This document shows positions 1 to 8,225 of a stretch of 24,505 bases of DNA, piece after piece. The stretch lies in assembly GCA_009801015.1 (NCBI GenBank), contig VHZZ01001001.1:19464-43968 (forward strand), written 5' to 3'. Position 1 is the first letter of the stretch, and every line of letters starts with the position of its first letter. The notes below the pieces were generated by a model that did no database searches, had not been told where the DNA came from, and was given only the letters and a program-made list of their open reading frames with translations. The position numbers were made by a program, and so were the translations under genes. This DNA comes from Silene noctiflora (taxonomy: Eukaryota > Streptophyta > Magnoliopsida > Caryophyllales > Caryophyllaceae).

Positions 1-308
1 ATAACAATAACAATAACAATAGTTGACATGGTGACATTAACACAAAACGTATAGACATTACATACATGCAAACTTATATTGATTACTCAAATAGTTGACA
101 GGGTGACATTTACACAAAAAATATAGACATGCCACACATGCAAACTTATATTCGTTACTCAAATAGTTGTCAGGGTGACATTTACACAAAAAATATATAC
201 ATTACACAAATGAAGACTTATATTCATAACTCAAATAGTTGACAGGGTGACATTAACACAAAAACTGTAAACATTTTACACATGCAGACTTATCTTCAAA
301 CGTGTACT
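1..308. repeat. 72-bp tandem minisatellite, four visible copies
   Basis: After a short ATAACA-type microsatellite (1-20), a unit starting AGTTGACAGGGTGACATT begins at 21, 93, 165 and 237, so the period is exactly 72 bp. Copies differ by scattered substitutions. The last copy decays near 308. The array starts close to the window edge, so more copies may lie to the left. No coding frame runs through it. Confidence 0.9.
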
Positions 309-396
309 GTGTACAGTTCACTAAAAAGACCTTCATCATCAAATCTTCCACCATTTATGTTAAGATCTTCTTGTTTGATTTGTGTCCTCCTTGAAT
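296..396 (-). other. possible terminal coding exon or gene fragment
   Basis: On the minus strand an acceptor-like TTTTTAG at 403-397 is followed by 32 open codons ending in TGA (296-298). The peptide begins SRRTQIKQEDLNINGG and ends SELYTVHV, with a protein-like charged composition. Its 3' end lies inside the last 72-bp repeat unit. I found no convincing upstream exon at 400-840. It may be the last exon of a gene, a transposon-gene remnant or chance; I do not recognise the family. Confidence 0.22.
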
Positions 397-691
397 CTAA
401 AAATTAAACAATTGGTGGTGTCCTCCTTCTTGCTTGTTTCTTTCTTATGTTTATAATAAAAGTGATATTGTTATAGTTGTTTATTAAGTTGTAAGGATGA
501 GGATGAACTCAGGGTTTGGTTTATGATCTGGGTTTCGGAAAAATTGGGTTATATTACTCTTCACATTGTAGTTTTTTTCACGACGAAAATGAAAACTTGC
601 CTGTTGAGTGTAGTAATTGTTTGGTTAAAAAATATGTGAATACCATGAAAATGAAGAACTTGAGAGTGTTTGAATTGTGAAGGAAATTAAA

Positions 692-711
692 ATATATATA
701 TATATATATAT
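692..711. repeat. AT dinucleotide microsatellite
   Basis: A run of about ten AT units in otherwise unremarkable AT-rich DNA. The stretch 400-960 around it holds no gene I can support. Confidence 0.9.
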
Positions 712-967
712 TTGATGTGCATAAATGATGAAGATGATTGCCTTTTTTTGGAGGAAAAGTTATGTTTGATGGAAAAGTTTGGAGCAGTGTGTTATGACAT
801 AATGAAAGTGGGATAAGATGTGTTATTATCATTTTCCATGCAATGTCACATCTTTAGTAATAAAATATTATATAGAGGTACCTAATATCTATCCTACCAC
901 TTACAAGTTGACAGACTCACATGATTATCACCCGGCCCATTTCATATAAATATGGTATGTATTCGAC

Positions 968-1015
968 CCGTCGCAAGTTTGCGACGGATATCGCCGTCAC
1001 AAATGAGAATTTGTG
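968..1015. repeat. two adjacent perfect hairpins, probable end of a dispersed repeat
   Basis: CCGTCGCAA (968-976) pairs perfectly with TTGCGACGG (979-987) across a 2-nt loop. Ten bases later CACAAAT (998-1004) pairs with ATTTGTG (1009-1015) across GAGA. Between them sits ATATCGCCGT, which partly repeats the stem. Such double stems are typical of transposon termini. The element class and its other end were not found. Confidence 0.55.
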
Positions 1016-1134
1016 GAATTTGTTAGATTTGGGGTAGTATTTTAGGTGCTTTGCCACTTAATAGTGTGACCTTTGTGAAGTTATCACCCTTGTGTACAAA
1101 TACGAGTCCGGATTTTCTGTTCTATTTTCGTATT

Positions 1135-1256
1135 CTCTTTTGTGTCCCACTATCTCATTTTTGACATATAAGCATTAAACATTAAAAATTTACATATTTT
1201 AAATAAAATGACGAAGTGTTGGAAGATTAAGGTAATGAGAGTATGGGACAAAAGAC
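1135..1256. mobile_element. MITE-like inverted-repeat element
   Basis: The left arm (1135-1159, starting CTCTTTTGTGTCCCA and ending TCTCATT) matches the reverse complement of the right arm (1234-1256, AATGAGAGTATGGGACAAAAG) with a few gaps. The interior is AT-rich and non-coding. The exact boundaries and target duplication are unclear. Confidence 0.4.
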
Positions 1257-1842
1257 ATGACACAAAAGTGAGATAGAGGATTATGTACGTGTATCATATT
1301 AGAATTGTATACCATGGTTACAAAATTACAATTAATTTTTCAAAAAGTCGATATGCTAAAAATTTATTACTCATATATCATCATTAAACTCGATTAGTTA
1401 CTGTTTCAGTACGCTTCTCCTAAGGTAAACAAGTTTAACATAATACAGAGCAGTAAATATGAATTTACATGAACTCGAAAAGGTGCAAAGTCACAAAATT
1501 TTGAGTTTAGGATTGACTTGAATGGAAATAAACCCTTTATTTTTGGCACATTTACCTTACACCATTGTGTATTCATGCACTATTATGAGATACAGGGGAG
1601 AAAATGCACCATTGATATTACGATACATAAAATCTCATTTGCGGTAAGCTTGTGACGTCTTAGAACCGGTTTATGGAAGGTGGCTGTGAGATGCCACACA
1701 GGTAAAAATAGTTAATGATGAATGATGATACAGGCAAATCAACTTTCACCACAATCATGAAAACACTGAATTCAAATATAATTAGCAGTCTTTTACACGA
1801 AGTCGCTTATTTTCCTAGAATTAACGAGGGAGGAATCCTAAA

Positions 1843-3167
1843 TTAAAAACCAATCCGATAAGTGACGTATTTGCCGGCATTCTCACTAGGTCGGGTAATC
1901 TTCATGACTTGGCCACGCTTGAGTCCGAAATGTCTTGCAACAGGGTCAGTCACGAGAATTCTTGGTAGCTGAAAGCAAGATGAAAAATAAGCAAAACAGT
2001 TACGAATAACAAGTTTAAATCAGTTGAATTTGAGTTGTTCATGGACTCGGAATGACTCATTTGAGACGACCACAGATAAACAGATAAAAATCGATGTTAG
2101 GCCCAGCCTAAGAAAGAGTCTCATTACCAACATCCCCTAAACGAACCTGTGTCTCTTTGAGTTGATATTTTTCAAGAAGTGCTTTCTTTTCATCGTCTGT
2201 GAGAACCTGATGTTCAGGGACAAGGGCATGCTTCAAAACATTAACCAAGAGTTCAGCTTCCTGCACGGAAACATAAAACACTAACGCCTTACTAGCAGAT
2301 ATCACAAGCTTTACTTGGTAACATGGACATTCATGAAAACTAAAACATGTAGATCAGATGATTTCAGAGGATTATCAGCAATGACACGATGATTTAGTAA
2401 TGAAAAACTGTCTTCCGTATTCTCTGGTTTTCGATTATGCTGGAATAATCCAAAATGACTCATTAAGCTAGTCCCACTTCTTTTTACAGTGAAGTATCAG
2501 TCAGTCGATGCACTGTCTTTTATCATGAAATAAATGTTGCTCAATCCATGCTTGTAAACTTATGCACATCTCGAAATTTAAATGTTTCCAAATATCGAGT
2601 AAAAGGTTTCAATTCGCAATAGTATCTCTTACATCAAAGATCTCCAGTGTCAGTTTCGGTTCTTCTAAAAGGGCCTTGTTTGCATAAGGAGTCAATTTTC
2701 CTGCAACCACCAAAATTGCCCTGAAAACTAACTCTGATGTCATCTTTACCACGAAACTTTTTACTTCTGGAATTCCAACTGTTTTCTTCGACTGGGTCGG
2801 AGCAACAAAGAAAACATATATCTGCACAATAACATAAGAGCATACAGGCAAACAAAAAAAATTAAACTTCCACATTCTTCTGAAGATTAATTCCAACCGA
2901 AAGCAATGACTAGAATGCTGCATACTAGTACAGTTAAACCAGGTTTAATAAAAAAATTCCATTCATCACCTTATCAGAGCTATTGTTTCTCATTTCCTTA
3001 CAGAAAGAATTATCTGTATCCATATTATCACCATATCGTTCCTGGAATTGATCTAGTGTCATGTTGATTTCATCGTCGCTCACATTATAGCCTCGAACAT
3101 CTAACATTTCCATTACAGTTCTCCTGACTCTGTACTTCTGTAAGATTTGTTCATCTGCTGAAGACAT
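1843..3167 (-). CDS. NRPB5: RPB5-family (RPABC1) subunit of nuclear RNA polymerases
   Basis: Four exons: 3167-2970, 2821-2633, 2260-2147 and 1968-1843. All have GT-AG borders and phase 0 joints, giving 208 codons plus stop, close to the usual plant RPB5 length of about 205. RPB5 is a small subunit shared by eukaryotic RNA polymerases; plant paralogues serve Pol II/IV or Pol V. The N-terminal jaw domain carries [18 protein letters not shown] and, in exon 2, [18 protein letters not shown]. Exon 3 holds the conserved LVPEHQVL (about residues 143-150). Exon 4 holds the assembly domain with [14 protein letters not shown] and the terminal YVTYRIGF. The start at 3167 aligns with the usual RPB5 start. 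An acceptor lies just upstream (exon border at 3180), so the first ATG exon is spliced to something further 5' (see 3911-4034). The paralogue (NRPB5 or an NRPE5-like form) cannot be settled by eye. Confidence 0.93.
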
Positions 3168-3362
3168 ATCAATCCGGTTCCTGCAATAAAGCGCATTCTC
3201 GATCTTAGCTAGCTACTCATGCTACATCAACCACTCTATATTCAGCTGCTTAACTGGAATCCCCCAACACACACATTTGAGAGCATCAAATACAGTTTCC
3301 GGGTATGATAACTCAGTGTTTAAGCAGTTTTTCTTTTCTTGCAGCATCCCAATTCTTATGGA

Positions 3363-3400
3363 CTATTCCCTACGTCCCAATCATTTGTTTACTTTTGATT
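3363..3400. mobile_element. truncated Stowaway-like terminus
   Basis: TATTCCCTACGTCCCAATCA and the following ATTTGTTTAC resemble the Stowaway end CTCCCTCCGTCCCAA. No inverted partner was found within several hundred bases, so this is a solo end or a decayed copy. A similar weaker match begins near 5842 (TTACTCCTTTGTCCTG). Confidence 0.4.
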
Positions 3401-3910
3401 AAAATTCCCCTTACAAAGAGTGTCGAAAATTTAATTTCACACCCCAACATAAAGATAGGCCTTAAAATCACAACTTTTTCAATTACGAAGAAAGTACAAA
3501 ATTCGTGGGAGTCATTGATGCACTGAGGTAATGTCGTTATTGTCGTATGTATCCCAGTGTAAAATTGTACACTAATCTAATTAAATTCCCTTCTACCGCG
3601 AATTATTAACGTATAACTATATCAATGTCGCTATATTTGTACTAGAGTTGATGAAATTTGGGATCTTTATTAGCATAACAACTCTAAAAAACATAAAATT
3701 AAACAATTCATCAGAATTACGAGCAATGTTTAACAAAAAAAATTAACTTGTTAATAACCCGGATGAAAATTGCGTCGAGAATTAGACACAGAAATATTAA
3801 TGCAGCAATAAATGATACAGATGTGAAATTAATTTGGTAAGTAACATTGTACGTACAACAGATAAAACATAATGTACACAAAAACGAAGAAAAGAGAGAA
3901 ATTTTCAAAC

Positions 3911-4034
3911 CTTTGTAAAGATTTCACGGCGTCTGAATTACTGCTATGGTACAGTTTTAACTGTTTATACTGCACGCTGTGAATTGTAGCAAGAGTGTTC
4001 ACAAAACCTTGATGATCTTTAAACCCTTCTACAC
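3911..4034 (-). other. candidate upstream exon of the RPB5 gene (coding extension or 5' UTR)
   Basis: The minus strand shows acceptor TTTTTAG before 4034 and donor AAAG|GT after 3911. The 124 bases contain 40 open codons with a protein-like sequence (starting VEGFKDHQGF, including TLATIHSVQYKQLKLYH). The end phase matches the acceptor at 3181/3180, so AG+G reads on as [12 protein letters not shown] into the RPB5 frame. There is no ATG in the exon, so it is either a 5' UTR exon lacking upstream ATGs or an internal coding exon whose start lies further right. Homology to RPB5 begins only at MSSADEQ. Confidence 0.4.
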
Positions 4035-4044
4035 CTAAAAACGG

Positions 4045-4790
4045 GGACTAGACATGGTAAACGGGTTAATTGAGTTTGTGTAGTTAATTGAGTGACGGTT
4101 TTATCCTTGGGCCTCAAGGGATGAGGGTTCCCTTGTTATGTTTTACTAGTGGACTAGATATGGTAAACGGGTTAGTTTGGGTCCGGATTTGTAAGTAATC
4201 TGGATCATATCTGGTAGGGATAATGAATAGTACAGGACAATAAACGTTTGAATTAGATGCGTTTTGGGTCAATTCGGGTTGCAGGTTAAATGATTGATAT
4301 TGATTTCGAACCCAAATTAGGTATAGGTTGTATCACTTTTAGTGACTTTAGTATGAAATCAGTGTTGCGAAAAAACAAACTCATCCTCACAATTAAAACA
4401 TTGTTGCACGATCGAATTAGTTTATAGAAGCAAAGGTTTATTTATATAATAGTGTTTCAATCGATATCTGCTAGGGTTGATCAAACCTCAAGGCCGACCT
4501 GCCCGACCTAAACCCAACCTGCCAATTGGTTTGTTTTTAACCCGGCCCAGCTGACCCATAAAAAAGTAGGTTCGGATTCGTGTCGAGCATATCTAACCTG
4601 GCCCGCCCTTTACCCGAACCCGCCCTAGACTCGAATTTGACCCGCCTCTCGACCAGCTTCTGGTTCCACCTCCACCAGGCCCGGCTCGACCCGATTTGAC
4701 TTGCCCCCTACCTCGTGCTAGTTGTGGATTCGCCTAACCTGCCCAACCCACCCTCGAGTCAACCCAACCCGAATGTTTGACCACTCATAG
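4045..4790. repeat. short direct repeat followed by degenerate CCCGACC/GGGTCGGG tract
   Basis: GGACTAGACATGGTAAACGG at 4045 recurs with one change at 4151, a spacing of 106 bp. From about 4490 to 4790 the sequence is an imperfect array of CCCGACC, CCCAACC and CCCGAAC words (GGGTCGGGTT on the minus strand). This is cryptic simple sequence common in plant intergenic DNA. Similar words recur at 16150-16240 and 17310-17430. No gene is present. Confidence 0.6.
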
Positions 4791-5635
4791 CCCATGCTAG
4801 AGGAACGTCGAATATGGCTTAAAAGAACCAATTTTATTTACTTTCTCGGTTACTTTTTAATTTTTTAAATTGCAATTACTTTCATATTTTCCTTTTTATA
4901 TAGTTTTACGTAACAGAGCTTAATACAGCCAGATAATAGACAATAAAGTAAAAAAAACACTACAATTTCTTCATTATTAGCTTAATTTTAATGGTGTGCC
5001 ACAACTTGATATGCTAAGTATGAAAGTTCCCTTTCCAAATAGTGTACTAGGATTAATTAACTATTTAATATACATATTTGATTCCAACATTCAAACATTT
5101 AGATTGCTTGAGAGAAATAAACATAGACATTTACGATTTATCTTTGAAATAATTTGAGCGAGTCACCACACCAACAAACGAGATAGTGAAAACTTGTACT
5201 ATGAGTCAAGGTTACCAAATACCAACTCCTGCCAACAATTTGACCATAACACTTACCCAACTTGGTAACTACTGACCCCACTGATTTTTTTTTTCTTTTT
5301 TTATCATCAGTTTACCATTTTCGTTTTTCATTTTTAGTATGATAAATAGTATAGATCTCGCGCATGCTTGCGCAGTATTTCTAGATCATTTAGTTTATTT
5401 ATGGATTTAGAATTGACACATTATCAATTTTTTATATTTTACTAAGGATAAAAAATTGAAACGGAAAACTAATCAAAAGAATTAACTAAAGTCATAAAAT
5501 ATGTCTTTTAATGAAATTTTTTACCACAAAACATTTCAATTTATAAATTTTCTCAAATAGTTTTAAAGAATTTTTATGTCATAAAATTACTAATATCAGT
5601 TTATAATTTCTTTTATACAAATTAAATATGTGGTA

Positions 5636-5637
<2 letters not shown>

Positions 5638-5686
<49 letters not shown>
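5638..5686. repeat. 49-base T homopolymer
   Basis: An uninterrupted run of 49 T flanked by GGTAAG and ATACCAG. It could be the poly(A) tail of an antisense retroposon, but no retroposon body or target duplication is visible to its right. The length is likely imprecise, as sequencing often miscounts such runs. The stretch 4800-6140 otherwise shows no gene. Confidence 0.9.
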
Positions 5687-5689
<3 letters not shown>

Positions 5690-6140
5690 CCAGTTTTGAT
5701 TTATTTTAATTAAAAGATTATACTTTAATAAAAAATAAAGTTTTGTTTCCATATTTAAGCAGATTCTTTATAGAGGGAAAATTATTGAAAATTTTTATTC
5801 TCTTGATAGCAAGGGGGATGCAAAGTGTAATAGTAGAAGTTTACTCCTTTGTCCTGCTTATTTGTTAATCTTTGATAACGCGGATATTAATCCTTCAAAC
5901 AAAACTTCAAAATATCGACTTCCATTATCGAAAATATTGATTTTAGAAGTGAAATAGTAATGTGAACTAAAGATTTTAAAAACAATTTAATGTTGAAATT
6001 TTAGTTTGATATATAGGACTTTATACAAGATTGCATAGGCTAACTGATTATTAGTCAATGTTGAACTTTAATATAGTTTAAAAGAGACTCATTAAGTCAC
6101 TATTGAACATAAATAACAAGACCAAATCCAAGGTTATTAA

Positions 6141-7377
6141 GGGCATCTTCGGCCTAACTTATAAAGATGAATTTCTATTTTTTAAGCTGTTGTTTGACTA
6201 AGTTTTAAAAGTGTTTTTCTAAGTGAAAAAATAGTAGTTTGGCCAAACATTATAGATTAAAGAGTTCTAAAACTACTTTTAAAAAGTAAAAAACTGATTA
6301 TTCACCCCCCAAAAGTAGAAGTAGGTATTTGCTACTTCTACTTCTACTTTTCACATAAAGAGCCAAAAAGTAATTAGGCCAAACATATAAATTTTATAAG
6401 AAACCGCTTTTACAAAAGTATGGCCAAACAACCATTTTTTTTCCAAAAAGTAACTTATGAATAAACCCCTTTTAAAAAGTAAAAACTATTTCACATAAGC
6501 AAGGCCAAACAGCACCTAAAAATAGTTTTGCATAAGCTGTTTCTTGAAAAAACTGTTGGTGTTTGGCCAAAATTTTTACAAAATTGTTTTTATTAGTTTG
6601 TTGGTGTTTGGCCAAACAAATTTAAAGTTGTTTTTTCTTCTTTAAATATTCATGTAATGCTAAAATACGTCATTTTAAATATAAAACAACATTAATCATA
6701 CAATTATACTATGTAACTAATTTTCATCGAACACTAACAACATTGGATCAAATTAGTTTCAAATCGACATGATGCTATCAATTTTTTAAAATTTAACTAA
6801 TGTTGCTTTTCATCGAATTATTAAATTTTAAAATAGATTGATAAATCCTTTCGTTTTTCAAACCTAAAAAAATCCAATAATTTGTTCATTAAAAAAGCCT
6901 GAAATAGTAGTAGCTAACAAAATAAAATCATTGTAAGACAATCTATCGGCTTCGAAAAATGATAATTAAATGATTTTCGTTGAAAAAAATGTGGAGCAAA
7001 TAAAAATTCTTGTGTCCTACGAGACGACTGTCCTCCTTACACTTAAAGGCAATCCAAATAAAATATTATAAAGGCCTTGGGTGTAAGGAGGACGGTCCTT
7101 CCGAAAAACACAAAAAATTTTGATGGAGCAAATCATAATGCTAGTGTGTACTACTTATGAAAGATAATTCTACGTTTTTGTTTGATGTAAAAAAAAAATT
7201 GGCGTCGAAGATATGAGATTTTAGTGAAAATAGAAGCAGAAACTCCTATTTTCTACTTCTGTTATTTTGGCTTTTAGGTTTAAAAAAAACTGTTATTACT
7301 TTCCCAAAAACTAGTGTTTGACCTAGTTTGTGTTTTTCTAATGTAAAAACAGTTTTAAAAGTAAGGCCAAACATGCC
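6141..7377. mobile_element. PIF/Harbinger-type (Tourist-like) non-autonomous element, nested
   Basis: The left end GGGCATCTTCGGCC (6141) is an inverted partner of the right end GGCCAAACATGCCC (7364-7377). Both outer flanks read TAA, the 3-bp target expected for PIF/Harbinger, and GGG..TGTTTGGCC is the typical Tourist terminus. The motif TGTTTGGCCAAAC or half of it recurs internally near 6236, 6376, 6420, 6503, 6558 and 6605. One of these (GGCCAAACAGCACC, 6503-6516) is also followed by TAA, so a smaller 376-bp element (6141-6516) is an alternative reading. No transposase frame survives. Confidence 0.6.
7001..7123. mobile_element. 123-bp Mutator-like MITE with 9-bp target duplication
   Basis: The left terminal repeat runs TAAAAATTCTTGTGTCC... 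through GACTGTCCTCCTTACAC. The right end, reversed, reads TCAAAATTTTTTGTG... through GACCGTCCTCCTTACAC. This makes terminal inverted repeats of about 42 bp with some mismatches, joined by a short AT-rich centre. TGGAGCAAA flanks both sides (6992-7000 and 7124-7132). A 9-bp duplication with long terminal repeats fits Mutator-like elements. It sits inside the Harbinger-like element. Confidence 0.75.
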
Positions 7378-8225
7378 CTAAAAATGTCAATTTCAATTCC
7401 TATGTACCAAAATTGTACTAATTAGTGCATCATTATAATCGGATTTTCTCACATGTTAATAAGCTAATTAGGGAAATATTGTTAGAAATATATCATGATA
7501 AATTAGAATTGAAGCTCATATTTATCATAATTAGTGAATAATTTTGAAAATCTTTCTTTACTTAGCTTCTTATCATGTGCCTTTAGAACACATTTTAGAA
7601 AAACTCCATTATAATTTATAAACAAAAACACTTTATTAATCCCACTACAGTTAATAGTCTATAAAGTTATAGTACAACTGGTGGTATAATTTCGAAACTT
7701 TGTAATTAAGTTTTGTGAGGTTATTTCAAAGTTTATGAGTTTTGATGTGAACTCTTTGAGCCCCTTCACATAAACATTAAACTCAAATACTTATTTTGTA
7801 TGAGTAATACAAAATAAACCCCGTTAAATTTTAATATTGACCTCAAAGTATTAAAAATATATAACTTTAAAACACTCAAGAAAAATATACATAAATTCAG
7901 TTAAATTATATAATTTTGTACAATATACATCTGGATGTAAAATCATTTTTTTTCCCACCTAAGCATAATTACATATGAGATTATATCATAATATTTCTAT
8001 AGTACATTTAAGGGCTTAACATTGTGACCCCACAGTGACTTTTTTTACATTTTGGTAACTAAAATTATACTGTAGTATAATTAAGAAGCTGGAAATTTTT
8101 TGATCCAACATCTACAGACAAATTTGACAAACTTTGTTGATCTTTGACTGTACTTTAAACTACTTGGGACAACCTCAACATTCTGAATTAAGTAGGTAAG
8201 TATTAGATATAAACTAAATCTGAAT
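7378..8225. other. gene-free AT-rich interval downstream of the MYB gene
   Basis: No open frame with protein-like composition and no clear repeat was seen. The part nearest 8226 should hold the MYB 3' UTR, because that gene ends leftward here. Confidence 0.5.

Noticed and set aside
578-832. 84-codon minus-strand frame
   Set aside because: It translates the AT microsatellite as IYIYIY and low-complexity flanks, with no family features; treated as chance.
2609-2923. 104-codon frame starting MQHSSHCF on the minus strand
   Set aside because: Only its second half is real: it is RPB5 exon 2 read together with intron sequence on both sides.
5352-5390. GCGCATGCTTGCGC stem followed by CTAG, Helitron-like
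   Set aside because: The stem is only 5 bp, and CTAG is followed by A rather than T, so the terminus rules are not met.
5842-5890. Second Stowaway-like end (TTACTCCTTTGTCCTG)
   Set aside because: Match is weak and no inverted partner or TA duplication was seen.
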